A stretch of DNA of 64,000 nt from Entoloma clypeatum. Taxonomy: Eukaryota; Basidiomycota; Agaricomycetes; Agaricales; Entolomataceae. Position numbers and translations under genes: made by a program. Under the pieces are notes generated by a model, which was not told where the DNA came from, made no database searches, and was given only the letters and a program-made list of their open reading frames with translations. How positions within the stretch are numbered: position 1 is the first letter of the stretch; the number at the start of each line of letters is the position of its first letter. This document shows positions 9,993 through 21,033 of the stretch, in pieces. Location: the NCBI GenBank assembly GCA_963565915.1, contig OY751496.1, positions 3,162,001 to 3,226,000 of the forward strand, read 5' to 3'.

Positions 9993-10436
9993 GCACTGTA
10001 GAAGTGGCGGAGGCAGGGGTGGAGACCGTGACCATAAAGTCGGCAATGTTGGGGCGCTCAATGTCACCAGATACGATGCGCCAGACTCCTTGATGGAGGA
10101 GATTTCCCAATCAGAAATGTTCTTGATTTTAGAGAAAACAAATAAATGATTCCTCATAACATATTCCCTTTAGGAATAGCGGTTGTGGGAAACACCCTTT
10201 TTTGTCAGAATGTATGAGGTACAATCAACATTTCCACATGATGTGTACTAAGTCAATCCCCTTAGGGACGCTTCATGACAGGTACTTGTCGTAATGACGT
10301 TCCCAGGTTCACATGTGAAGAAGTATGACTCAGAACCTAGATCTTTCGATCGGTTCTTTGCCAACCAGGGTAGAGTGGGCAGGTACTCGCTGTTGCCAGC
10401 GTTCCCAAGTCCCTCTGCTATCCGGGGCCCATAACC
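9993..10436 (-). pseudogene. Copia element D: PBS, leader and gag remnant
   Basis: Read on the minus strand, the copia LTR is followed at once by ggttatgggccc. This is the half-tRNA primer site matching the anticodon region of initiator tRNA-Met, used by Drosophila copia and related elements. A leader of about 270 bp follows, then a short gag start in two frames (SDWEISSIKE, then GVWRIVSGDIERPNIADFMV, the latter typical of copia Gag). Coding sequence is lost at the foldback element. The rest of D would lie beyond the left edge, because B is inserted here. Confidence 0.65.
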
Positions 10437-10736
10437 TGTTGAAGTTCCACCTGGGTGCTAGCCACAGATGTACTGAGCAACACAGCTACAGTGGAAGTAC
10501 TCTACTCTACTGTTCTAGTCACTTACTTGGTTGAGAAGGGTGGGGCTGGTGAGAGCGGTTGAGGCTGGTAAGAGCAATGGAGCTGGTTAAGAGTCAAGAG
10601 ACAACTTGTTGATATTGACAGTTTCCTGGTCTTATATACCGTACTACTGTTTGTACCAACCAAATAAGTATGTAATCAAAGATATGTAAATGGTCATGTG
10701 ACATAATCTAATCTATGTGATGGAAAAGTTTCAACA
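10437..10736 (-). repeat. Copia element D 5' LTR
   Basis: The 300-bp LTR reads TGTTGAAACTTTTCC ... GGAACTTCAACA on the minus strand and contains gtatataagacc. It is related to the copia E LTR (same ends, same TATA context). It is inserted in a gypsy-type LTR. The adjoining aagat at 10737-10741 is the expected duplication, and the partner copy is not in the window. Confidence 0.8.
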
Positions 10737-11001
10737 AAGATCGGGAGTAGGGATGGGAACGGAATATGTAAATCGGAAGTGTGCATGTGGTGGTATAAAT
10801 CATTGCTCCGATGTGCACTCCGATGCAGAGGATGTGTCGGAAGTGTCGGAGGTCGGAGGTGTCGAAGGATAGATGGAAATGAAAGGAAACGTAAAGTATA
10901 GTAATATAAATAATAGACGTACCACAACAGTCGGAGGGTCGGAGGATGGGTCGGAGGTGTCGGAGGTGTTGGATTGAGGAAATCGGATGGTTGCCCTTAC
11001 A
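10737..11001 (-). repeat. Gypsy-type LTR F, partial
   Basis: On the minus strand this begins with the same 13 bases as the element A LTR (TGTAAGGGCAACC). It then runs into the CTCCGAC-rich sequence typical of the A and C LTRs. It is cut by copia D, so only its first 265 bp are here. It interrupts copia E just after the segment DEWLDAC that precedes the copia RT. Confidence 0.75.
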
Positions 11002-13970
11002 GCATGCATCCAACCACTCATCCTGGAGGTTTTTTGGCATTTTGGCAATGTCGCAAAACTTCACCCCCCGGATATCACGGAACTGTGAGAGATTAGATTC
11101 AGAGTGAGGAACGGCTGATGCAAGTAGCGCGTTCAACTCAGCAATCTGTTTCGTGTCTCCCCCTCGTTTCCGAACTAATTGTTCTAGGTACAAGTTAAAT
11201 GCTTTTGGACCTAGCTCCACATCATTCATCATTTTGCGCAGTAAGCTCTCCGCATCCGTATCTTCCAAAGGTTCGTCATCAGGAACTTTGGGGTCATCAG
11301 GAGGAGTACCGGAAGATCCACTAGGCCCTGTGTCAGGCGGGGCTAAGGGGGAACTAGGTTCCACTTCTTCCTGTCGTGATCGGGGAACATTGTGGAGCCG
11401 GGAAGGCTCACACTGCTGTTTCTCTCAATTCATGGCTTCACGCCAAGAGTGTGTGCGATTGATGTCGCGTTGTTGTTGCACGGGGTGCCATTGCTCCCCG
11501 TAGATGTTGCCTTCCCGTCGAGGCGGGTTAGCATTCCTTCGTGGTCGAGGGACATCAGCAGGCGGAGGATTCGCCGGCTGGTTCTGGACGTCAGGATCAT
11601 CCTGATTTGAAGGTGGTACATCAGCGCCGTCACACTGGTTTCCATTTGGAGCAGAAGGGGGATCGGAGGATTCATCTCCGCTCAGCTGATTACGCCGGCG
11701 GGAATGATAATGAACATCTCCATCTCCAAAGTGGTGATCAACATCATCATCAGGGTTTCTGTCATCCTGAGACTCATCATGGGAAGGCTCATTTCCCATG
11801 GGTGTGTGTTGTGGCACTTTGGTATCCGGACACCTTGGAAAGAGTGTTTCATCAAATACTGCGGTAGTACCAATAAAGATACTGTTTTTATCAGTCATAA
11901 ACTGATATGCTTTCATTCCTGGTTTAAAACCCATAAAGGTCATAAAGGTCATAAGCTCCACACATGGATTTAATTTATTCACATGGCGTTCTTCAGGAAT
12001 ATAAACATAGGCAGCACAGCCTAAAACACAGAGATTTGATACATCCGGTTTTTCCCCTTTTAGAGATTCAAAAGGTGTTTTCCAATAAAGTTGTTTAATT
12101 TATAGATATGTGCGGCGTGTAAAACGCAAAACTCCCACCATGATTGTGGTAAGCAGGCAGCAAATCACATTGCCTGTGCTTCCTCTACAATGGTGCGGTT
12201 AATCCTTTCGGCTCAACCGTTTTGTTGGGGTGTATTAGGAGCTGAAATTTCCACGGCAATTCCAAGATCCTCAAGGTATTTTACTACCCCAGTTTCCTTT
12301 TTGAACTCTCCCCCTCCATCAAAACGCCATCGGCAAAATTGGGCATTAAACTGGGTTTTCATAAGCATTGTCCACTTTTTGAATGCATCAGAGGTATCGG
12401 ATTTGAGTTTCAACAATACCATCCAAGCATGCCCAGAATAGTCATCCAAGAAGCTGACATAGTATTTAAATTTGTGATAGGAGGCAACAGGAAACTCTTT
12501 GAGGTCCGAATGGAGCAACTCAAAGGGTCTGGAAGCACATGAAGATGAAGGAGGGAAGCTTTTCAACCTCAACTTCGCTTCTGTGCAGGGACGGCATGGC
12601 TTATCCTTAAGGGGAAATTGAACATCCCTTGGGAATCCATCACATGCATCAGGTGCCTTTTTCAGGACATCTTTACCAGGGTGTGCAAACCGCTGATGCC
12701 AAATGCTGTAATCGGCTTTGTAGACATCGATATTTCTAGCATTTAGCTGCGTGATTTGTTCAACGCGTGTATTTACCCAGTATATTGTCGAACCAGGAAA
12801 ATGAGGTTCACATCTTAGTACACACTTTCCATCTTTGAAGAAACTAAGATTGTCAGCTGAGCCAGCAACATTTAATCCAGATTCTTGAAGAATTTCGCCC
12901 ATCAACATGAGGCGAGTGGAAAGCTCCGGGATGTGTAGAACCGGATAAAGCCGAGTTGTTAGACTTCTTGGCTTTCCTTGACACAATGGTATTGTGTGAG
13001 TGATAAACACGGTCCCTCTTCCTTTTATAGAGATCTTTGCTTTGCCCGCAGTTTGGGCAGTACAGACAGATTTCTCTTCTTCGTACGTTGCAAAGTCACT
13101 CATCTCTGCAGTGAAGTGCATACTAGCGCCAGAATCCATGATCCACTCGGCGTCATTAGTATCTTTGGATTTGTTCTTACATTTCGAACATGAGGCAAAA
13201 TGATCATATATTTCCTCCATGAAGGAGGCAGCAACGACAGGTGATTTTAAATAACTACAACCCGGTTCTAGTGACTCATCACAAATCTGGGTGTGTTCTT
13301 CTGTCATTGTGTGCTCATGTGAAACTTGTGAAAGAACGTACCTCGGGTCGTCGCATGACGAACCTCCAAAAAGCTCATCGTCGACTTCATCCGCCCAACT
13401 GAAACGTGTCCACTTGGACAGTCCAGGTTCATCATCATACTCATATTCCTCATCAAAGTCCATCACTGTATCGGCATCATAATCTTGGCATTCCATCAGG
13501 AACAGGGAAGCCTCGTCCATTACCTCATTGTCAGGGGTCAAATATATCCCCGGAATGTCTTCGGGGTATATGACGTTATTGATGTTCTGGAGGGTCTGGG
13601 ACGTTTCCACAATGCCAAGAGATGTGACAACGTCACGCGCTGCCTGCATTTCAGGGTACATTGACAGTTGATTAACCGGAGCACCTGTGAAGCACTGCAC
13701 AGATGTGTTTGTCATGCAATTGAGGAGTTCTCTCGCACCAGCAGTCATGATATGTTCAGCGGGACTAGATGTCAACCGTGATTCGAGAGGAGGATGACGA
13801 CGGGGGTCAGTTGTCGGAGTAGAAGATTGTTGGGGGGGAATGACGCGTCCCGAGCCTGTGACAGTGGTGAAGGGAGGTGTCGGCAGATTCATAGTCATTG
13901 CCAACGAGGCAACATGAGAGCAGCCGGCGGTGTCACCTGCAGTGGCTTCTTGGGCGCGCTGGGCCTTTTT
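11002..13970 (-). pseudogene. Copia element E pol remnant (protease-integrase)
   Basis: Minus-strand copia pol. It shows a protease active site (WIMDSGASMHFTAEM), the pre-integrase zinc region (WHQRFAHPGKDVL ... CRPCTEAKLRLKSFP) and an integrase core (FELLHSDLKEFP, FLDDYSGHAWMVLLKLKS, RFDGGGEFKK, APNTPQQNG). Stops and frameshifts break the frame downstream of 12213. A recognisable linker (HVNKLNPCVE, YQFMTDKNSIFIGTTAVFDE) and a long Pro/Asp-rich spacer follow. The reading stops at LF, just before RT. RT and RNase H are not in the window. The element is degenerate. Confidence 0.85.
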
Positions 13971-14800
13971 TCAACTCCGCGACCCTTCCTTTTTGGGTAC
14001 GAACGGCTGCTTCTTGTTTTGATCACCGGAATTGTTTGACAGTGTCTCCTTTGCCTTTCCTTTTCCTTTGTTCTGTTGATGAGGTTTGCCGGAATTCTGG
14101 TTTGACCCAGAAGCATCAGCAGGTCCCGGACCATTGCGCCAGCAGGGTTCCTGTCCTTTCTGCTTGACAGCGGAGATCTTGTTGGCAGCCAGAAGTTGTG
14201 CTTCGGCTTGTATGCGCATATGCTCCGCAGTTACAATCTCTTCAACATCTGTAAGTTTGAAAGTGTCTAACTTCCATTCTTTAGCCAGATGCAAACCAAG
14301 ATGTTTCCACTTGGGAGGTAGACGGTGCACAGCAAGCATCCCTTGCAATTTAGGAGCGAAGGGGATTTTGTGCCCGTCGAGGCGTGCCAAGAGATCACGG
14401 AATTTAGAGAATTCTGGACGGGGGTCACCACCAGTCAAGTGCCAATCGAGAGTCAAGGCAAAGTCCTTGAACATCTCGTTGGGGTGTTCTCAAAGAGAGT
14501 TTTCAGCTGATCCCAAACCTCTTTCGAAGTCTGGAATGCTGTAACCTCATGTTTTACAGATTCCACCAGAGACAAGACGATCGCACCACGTGCTTTCAAG
14601 TCTTTCTCCTTCCACTCGCGGAACTCCTTTCGTTGTTCAGACGTTGAAGCAGCTGTCAGGGAGGTTGGCTGTAACCAGTCCCCAGATATGAGCATCCAGG
14701 TCACTTCAAACTGTAGGGACCCTGTCATCTTATCGCTCCACTCCTTCCAGTTAGAGCCGGTCATCTTGACGACAGCGGATTTGTAATCAAAAGAAGACAT
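13971..14800 (-). pseudogene. Copia element E gag
   Basis: Minus-strand copia Gag starting MSSFDYKSAVVKMTGSNWKE. It has the usual helical core (WLQPTSLTAAST, FREWKEKDLKARGAIVLSLV, TSKEVWDQLKTLFENTPT). The frame shifts near 14460-14475 and continues as MFKDFALTLDWHLTGG to a basic Gln/Lys-rich tail. A CCHC knuckle is not clear; only CWRNGPGPADASG is left near its expected place. Confidence 0.8.
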
Positions 14801-15186
14801 GTTTTGATGCAAAGGGTGAGAGCGCAAAAGACTGGAAATAGAATGCGTCAGTCACATGTCAAATCGCTGGATCTTAGATGAAACAGGGACACAGCAACAT
14901 GTGTTTTACTCCAATCAGACCCCTATTCCATGTTTAATGTCATACACAGAGTTAACTGGTAGACACATGTATGGAGGCGGATGGGCATCACGATCATCAG
15001 GGTATTATCACCTGGATCTGCTAGCTCATCGCGCTACACAATGATGTGGGATTAAACATCCACATAATCATTAATGTTGTATGTACAGATCAAGGTGCAC
15101 TTGATTTATCGTGTTCGCGATGTAGCGGCATCGAGTCTACTAAGACTGCCAGCGACGTGCAATGGCGAGTCTCAGGGCTCATAACC

Positions 15187-15478
15187 TGTTGGAACAGCAT
15201 ACGATCACATCAACACTGGAGGTGATCACAGCGGATGTGTCGTCTTGCAGTCCTAGTATACTCTATGCTACGCGCTACAGATCGTGTATCTACGATAGAG
15301 AGAGATCCTACTACTAACCTTGAGAGGTGTTTGCAGGTGGGGGGTTACTTGGTAAGAGCGTTTTTATTGCACAGAGAATAAGGACAGTCTTATATACTAG
15401 TCTACTTATTTGTACACTATTTGTATGTCATGGGGTTGAGCACATGGCGCGTCTAATAGAAGTGGAACTCGTTCAACA
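15187..15478 (-). repeat. Copia element E 5' LTR with half-tRNA PBS
   Basis: The 292-bp LTR reads TGTTGAACGAGTTCC ... CTGTTCCAACA on the minus strand, with agtatataagac as TATA box. Immediately downstream on the minus strand (15186 and below) is ggttatgagccc, the initiator tRNA-Met half-tRNA primer site. The plus-strand flank catat (15479-15483) is the expected duplication. Confidence 0.85.
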
Positions 15479-15498
15479 CATATTTCAAATTCCAGTTA

Positions 15499-16716
15499 TG
15501 GCAGCCCGCACCACTCAGAACTCCTATGCAACAGCAGCAGCGGCAGAAGCTTCAAACCTGCAGGACACCAGGGCATCATTTCTACATACATTCCAAGATC
15601 TTTCCGCAGAACCCAAACCTGACCCCATATCTCTGACACCACGTTCCCGAACACCTCAGACATCGGGACCTCTGATCCCTGAAGGATCCTGTCATTCCCA
15701 CAAATCTCCGACTTCTCCTTTCAATGACAACAATCCTTTCCGTCGTGAGCAAACTCCAAACCTCGCCGAAGCAATTATGCTTATGATGCAGGAGCTCCGA
15801 CATAGAGAGACTCCAAAGACTCCAAAAAAGAAGTCAAAGGAACCCGACACTTTTGACGGTTCCAACTCTCGGAAACTCACCAGTTTCCTCCCACAATGCA
15901 CCCTGTATTTCCAAAACAACCCCGCTTTTGACAATGGATGACAACAAAGTCAGTTTTGCTCTGTTGTACCTCCGAGGAACCGCGCTCGAATGGTTTGAGC
16001 CCACCCTCTTGGGAGAATCCAACGATGACACTGTCTGGTTGGATGACTGGTCCACCTTTGTGCATATCCTCTGATCCAAATTTGGACCTATCGATCCGAC
16101 CGGAGAAGCAGAGGATAGCCTGGATCACCTTCGGATGCGCGACAATCAGAAGATCCTACGTTACAACGTGGACTTCAAACATCTTTCCGCTCGCACGCAG
16201 TGGGATGATGGCGTGCTCCGATATCGGTACTATACCGGTTTAGCAGAACACATCAAGGACATTTTGGGGACTTTTCCCAAACCAAAGACTCTTGCCGAGT
16301 TGAAAGTAATGGCCCATAACATTGATGCTTGCCACTGGGAAGGTCAACGTGAGAAATCGTGCTCCTCTGACAAATCTACTCTGAAGTCCGACAAATCTGA
16401 CAAATCCAACAAAAAACAGACCCCCACTTCATCATCCTCCAACAACAACTCCTCATTGTCTAAACCCAACTCGCAACAACAAAAATCGTCATCCACCTCC
16501 CCGAAATCCGCCCTCTCTGACAAACTTGGCAAAGACAGGAAATTAACTCCCCAAGAACGCCAACAATGATTTGACAATAATTTATGCATGTTTTGTGGCA
16601 ATGTGGGTCATCGGGCATCTGACTGCTCAAAGAAGTCGTCTTCTAATGCCAAAGCAAAGGCCCGCACGGCCCAAGCTGAGGACAAATCAGAGAAGACGAC
16701 CAAGTCAAAAAAATAG
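15499..16716 (+). pseudogene. Gypsy C1 gag
   Basis: C-family Gag with the order N-terminal Ala-rich segment (MAARTTQNSYATAAAAEA), capsid region (KEPDTFDGSNSRKLTSFL, FALLYLRGTALEWFEPTLL), Ser/Lys-rich linker and zinc knuckle (CMFCGNVGHRASDC). It is broken by a frameshift near 15940 and by TGA at 16072-16074 and 16567-16569. C2 has CGA-type arginine at the second site, so this is a CpG transition. The gag stop TAG at 16714 is preceded by seven A's (16707-16713), a good -1 slip site. Copia E is inserted just upstream, in or next to the primer-binding site. Confidence 0.85.
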
Positions 16717-18628
16717 TAAGCAGTCCTCAGATTCCAGCATGTACTGGGGATTGTGTTGACTCCTTTCGTGCACCTTTGGAAACCCTCCGACTCAATGTGT
16801 CCACTCTCTCAAATCCAAACTCTCTATACATTGATTTGATATCTCCGACTTTTTCCGATTCTCTTCCGATAAAGTCTCTTATTGATTCTGGTTCTACACA
16901 TTGCTTCGCAGATACCAGATTTATTTCTTCTTTAAACTTATCTCCGACTCCAATTCCTTCACCTATGGTTTTGAAACCTTTTGACGGTTCTTCAAATACT
17001 TCTATTGATTTCAACCTCGTCATCCGATTCCACCCCGGCCGATTGGGAACTAAACCCGACTCTCTAACTAGACGTTGGGATGTCTACCCTAAAGGGGGAA
17101 ATAGCGACTACATCAACATCAATCCGACGAACCTCCGACCAGTCTTTTTGCAAGAACACTCTCCGCTTCAGTTCACGTGACTCAACTCCTTGAGCCCGTC
17201 CTCCATGCAACCATTATCATGGACACAGAAAAGCTTCACCACGACATACTCACAGCACTCCCTTCCGACACTCTTTATGACACTCTTTCTAAAGATCCTA
17301 AACCCTGCTGGTCTCTCAACCCCGATGGTTTCCTCTGACATGATGACTCCAAGTCCTACAGCACAAGCATGATCATATGCTTGCTGGACACCCAGGTCAG
17401 AACAAGACACTCAGTCTCATTCAGCACGATTACACCTGGCCCAGAATATGAGATTTCATCAAACACTATTGCAAGTCATGTACCACTTGCATGCGATCGA
17501 AGCCACAAAGACACAAGCCTTATGGCTTACTCAAACAACTCCCAATCCCCGAACGTCCTTGGAATTCCATATCCATGGATTTCATTGAGACTCTTCCGAC
17601 CTCCAACAACTTCAATGCCATCCTCGTTATTGTTGACCAATTCACAAAGCAAAGCATCTTCATTCTGACAACCATTAATTGCACCTCCAAAGATCTCGCT
17701 GTCCTTTTCGTACTACATGTCTTCTCTAAACATGGCATACCTGAACATGTCACCTCCGACCGCGGCCCCAAATTCATATCCCCATTCTTCCAATCCCTCG
17801 GAAAAGCTCTAAACATGACCCTTCACTTCACTTCTGGTTACCACCCTGAAGGTGACGGCCAAACCAAATGCACTAACCAGACACTCAAACAGTACTTGCG
17901 CATATTCTGCAACTACCAACAAGACAACTGGTCCGCTCTCCTTCCGATTGCAGAGTTCGCATACAACAATGCACCTAGTGCTACGACTGGCATCTCACCT
18001 TTCTTCACTAACAAGGGTTATCATCCAAACATCACTGTTCACCCAGAAATCCTTTGTGACCGACCTAGACGAGCTACACCAAGAGCTAAAATCCACCATC
18101 TCCGACGCGCAGCGACGTTACCAGATCCAAGCCGACATCCATTGGATGGTACCTCCGACATTCTCTGTCAGACAACAGGTTTTCGTCAAAGCAAAATTCT
18201 TCCACACTACATGTCCATCCAAGAAACTTTCAGAGAAGTTCTTAGGACCCTTCGAGATCATCACACAACCTGTAACACATTCCTTTACCTTCTGACTCCC
18301 CGACACATTCCGCGGTGTTCACCCCATCTACCATGTTTCTATGCTCGAACCCGCAACTCCGAACACCATTCCGAATCGGACCCAACCTCCACCTCCTCCG
18401 ATTGACATTGATGGAGAACTGGAATATGAAATCGCAGTAATCATTGACTCCAAGATCGACCGACGACGTAGCTGCAAGCTACTATACTTCATCCGTTGGT
18501 TAGGATATGAAGACACTGATGAAGAATTCTCTTGGCTACCAGCCAATGAATGGGAAAATGCCCCAGAACTCATCTCCGACTTTCATTCCGCTTATCCCGA
18601 CAAGCCTGGTCCACTTTTGTCGCTCTGA
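16715..18628 (+). pseudogene. Gypsy C1 pol, RT and RNase H deleted
   Basis: The pol frame starts in -1 relative to gag. The protease (KSLIDSGSTHCFADTRF) is followed by KPFDGSSNTSIDFNL and then at once by VIRFHPGRLGTKPDSLTRRW. In C2 and C3 that last sequence is the end of RNase H. All of RT and most of RNase H are gone, with the junction near 17015-17025. Integrase follows in shifted frames (ISMDFIETLPTSN, SDRGPKFISPFF). The catalytic segment reads DGQTKCTNQT, with the active-site Glu changed to Lys. The chromodomain is present at 18400-18600 (ELEYEIAVIIDSKIDRRRSC, LLYFIRWLGYEDTDEEFSW). Confidence 0.88.
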
Positions 18629-18655
18629 ATCAAAAGAACAAGTACTATTCATCAT

Positions 18656-19608
18656 CTACTCAGTATGTTGTTTCTTATTAGAAGGCCCCGCCTCCTTCTC
18701 CGACTCATCCAATATATCCATGTCGGACTGCTCCGGCATATCCAACCTCTTCCGATTCAACACATCTTGCTTGATCTTCTTCACCAGCCTCTGCTCCAGG
18801 CTCAACTCCTCTATCTCCTCATTCACATCCGACTTCCCCGATCCCTCTGACTCCGACTCCGATCCCTCCACTTCCTCTGGCACGTACGCAATGTTGACAG
18901 TTCCTTCAACTGCTGAGAGCAGTCTTCGGATCTGCCTCGTCTCCACCAAAATCTCCTTCAAGACGCTCAACAGCATCACCTCCGACTCCGACCCTCCGAC
19001 CTCTGTCGCTTTCCCTTTTCCCTTCACCTTCACCATGCGCTTCACCTCCAACTTCACCTCCAACTTCCCCTCCAACCCTCTGACCTCGCACTTCTTTCTG
19101 TCCTTAATGCAGCCTTTGCACGACGTTGTCTTACAAGTACTAAAAGACAATGGTTAGATCAAATCAACGATAAAAAGCAAAGAACGTACTTGTCGCGCTC
19201 GCACTCAACCTTCTTCATGATGCGCCTCTTACAGGCACCGACCCTGACTCCCGACCCCTCTCCGACTGTCGCGGTCACCTCATCCGCCTTCCTCTTTTTC
19301 TTCTTGTCCGCCGGGCTCCCCAACGCGCCTTGTTCGGTGGCCACAGCAACGGCCCTCTTCCTCACCGCCGTCTCCTCTGCCACCCATCTTTCCTCTGCTA
19401 CCCGCTTTTCCTCCGCTATCCGCTTTTCCTCCGCTATCCGCTTTTCCTCTGCTACCTGCTTCTCCTCCTCAGCCTTCTTGACAGCCTCCTCCGCCGCCGC
19501 TCGCTTCTTCTCCTTCACCTCTGCAAGCTTGCGTTGTAACTCTTCCATTTCATTGTCAAGTTCTTGGGTTGCTGGAATTGCCAACATCTTTTCGGAGCGG
19601 TTGACCAT
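18656..19608 (-). CDS. C1 antisense gene: coiled-coil, Zn2Cys6-like protein
   Basis: Spliced minus-strand gene, complement(join(18656..19139,19190..19608)). The intron is 50 nt, GTACGT ... TTTTAG with branch-like CTAAC. The start MVNRSEKMLAIPATQELDNE leads into a long Lys/Glu/Ala coiled coil with repeated EEKRIA units (about residues 15-75). Across the splice it reads CKRRIMKKVEC, a 10-residue spacer, then CKGCIKDRKKC: two C-x2-C-x6-C modules like a Zn2Cys6 cluster, though the second Cys of the first is Arg here. A basic linker (KVKGKGKATE), a short helix and a Ser/Glu-rich acidic tail follow. The gene ends 27 bp from the C1 pol stop and starts 121 bp inside the 3' LTR. Function is not established; a DNA-binding regulator is inferred. 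Confidence 0.7.
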
Positions 19609-19711
19609 GGTAGAAGAAAGGGAGATTAAGAACCATGTGAATGGTATTTTCAACCAACACACCACATGACGTGTTTCGCATGCACCGACCATCTAGGTCC
19701 TCATGGGTTTG

Positions 19712-19729
19712 GCCCTAAGGGGGAAATAC
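19712..19729 (+). promoter_or_regulatory. C1 polypurine tract
   Basis: The sequence cctaagggggaaatac lies immediately before the 3' LTR. The same block (cctaagRGGGRAATAC) stands before the 3' LTRs of C2 and C3. Confidence 0.75.
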
Positions 19730-20213
19730 TGTTGCATTCTGATCCTCCAATCCAACTCCGATCCAACTCCTCTGACATTTTGACTAATACTTGATTACAT
19801 TGTACTTACTGTTATGAACCTTCTCGCTACGTATGATACTTACATTACTTCTGTAGTTATGTTCACACCTCCAAAAGCCACTTACTATCCGACTCCAACA
19901 TTAGCCACTCGTTCTCCAACTCCAATGAATCCACACGTCCTCCAACATACTATAAAAACCTATGTATAATCTTGTATTAGCTTCAGTTTGAATATCAACT
20001 TTGATTCAACATCTTACCTCCCGTCCTCTTTCCAACTCTTAACTTGAGTCCGACCTCCGATCCTCCGAAATAAGGACACCGACATATTAGTGAGGGCGCA
20101 ACACACAAGTTGAAGCCAAGTCCTTGCCCCTACGTCGCACGCGCTCCGACCACCCTCCGACCCTCCAACGCGTCCGACGTAGCTCCGACATTTTTGTCGA
20201 TCAGTTCTTAACA
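19730..20213 (+). repeat. Gypsy C1 3' LTR
   Basis: The 484-bp LTR reads TGTTGCATTCTG ... TTCTTAACA. It has actataaaaacc near 19949 and a likely transcript start gtttgaatat at 19986. It carries the conserved block gcaacacacaagttgaagcc (20098-20117) shared with C2, C3 and the solo LTR. The partner 5' LTR lies beyond the nested insertions, outside the window. Confidence 0.8.
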
Positions 20214-20431
20214 CAGAATTCAGGTGCATGCTCGATAAATTACTTTCCCAGCTTGGGTCCAGACTAACGTAAGAATAGGGAAAGCTTGTTTTGTGTGCGA
20301 AGTGGCAGGGGAGACAGACTTTGTGAACATTGATGGACAAGTGGATTGTTCTCATTGTGGTCCATCCATAATATTGAACTGGAAAAACAGACAATGCATC
20401 CTGGAGCACATGGGTGCCCATATCCTCCACA
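20214..20431 (+). pseudogene. Host zinc-finger gene, fragment left of C2
   Basis: A piece of host gene is trapped between C1 and C2. It reads RIGKACFVCEVAGETDFVNI, then a CxxC (DCSHCG) and WKNRQCILEHMGAHILH up to the C2 insertion. The frame continues after C2 at 36060. From memory, the LEHMGAHILHD ... CGLC ... CPNL ... SPCSNVP pattern belongs to a family of cysteine-rich proteins that is multi-copy in mushroom genomes and has no assigned function. A stop near 20238 suggests an intron or decay upstream. The 5' part of the gene is lost behind C1. Confidence 0.7.
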
Positions 20432-20982
20432 TGTCATAATCATACGATTCACATCCGACTTATCTGATGACTCCGACGATTCATCCGCTCCGGCATCTGC
20501 TCCAACAACATTCTATTTATATTTGATTATACTTCTACTACGTAACATCTCAACCATACTTACAAGTAGACATATGTTGTTCACTTTTCATTTGCTACTC
20601 TCCGTACTCCGAATGTTCCAATGGTCAACTCCAATATCTGCACATCACTTATAGTAATGCTGATCATTCTAGTCTACTATAAATAGTGTACAAACCTGTC
20701 GTAGAACCTCAGTTCAAATATCATATGTTACACCTCATTCGCATCCGTCTCTACTTGCCTTTGAGCATTCTCTCCGTCACCTCCACTCATCCGCTCATCC
20801 ACTCATCCGCTCATCTGACATCCGCCAATCCGAAATCAAGGACCACGTCAAAGAGTGGGGCGCAACGCACAAGTTGAAGCCAGGTCCTTTCTGCCAACGT
20901 CGCACTTATCGCATCCACTCCTCCACTACTCCGCTCCGACTCGTCCGATGTTTTCCGATGTTGAGAAAAACGCTACGTGACA
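20432..20982 (+). repeat. C2 5' LTR
   Basis: A TATA box ctactataaatag lies near 20676-20688 and a likely transcript start gttcaaatat at 20712-20721. The conserved block around aagttgaagcc lies at 20862-20887. The copy has an extra tandem ctcatccg unit compared with the 3' LTR. Confidence 0.9.
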
Positions 20983-20994
20983 GTATATTTGAAC
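20983..20994 (+). promoter_or_regulatory. C2 primer-binding site, self-priming type
   Basis: Two bases (gt) are followed by atatttgaac at 20985-20994. This is the exact reverse complement of the inferred transcript start gttcaaatat (20712-20721), which lies about 30 bp after a TATA box. Confidence 0.72.
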
Positions 20995-21033
20995 TACCAC
21001 CATTCTTTGATTTACCCAACAACCTCTACCCAC

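Noticed and set aside
10325..10534. Plus-strand ORF of 69 aa
   Set aside because: It crosses the leader, PBS and LTR of copia D on the opposite strand and shows no recognisable protein.
20432..20982. CRISPR-like or satellite array from the repeated ctcatccg and tccgac words
   Set aside because: Spacing is irregular, there are no unique spacers, and the repeats lie within an LTR of a eukaryotic retroelement.
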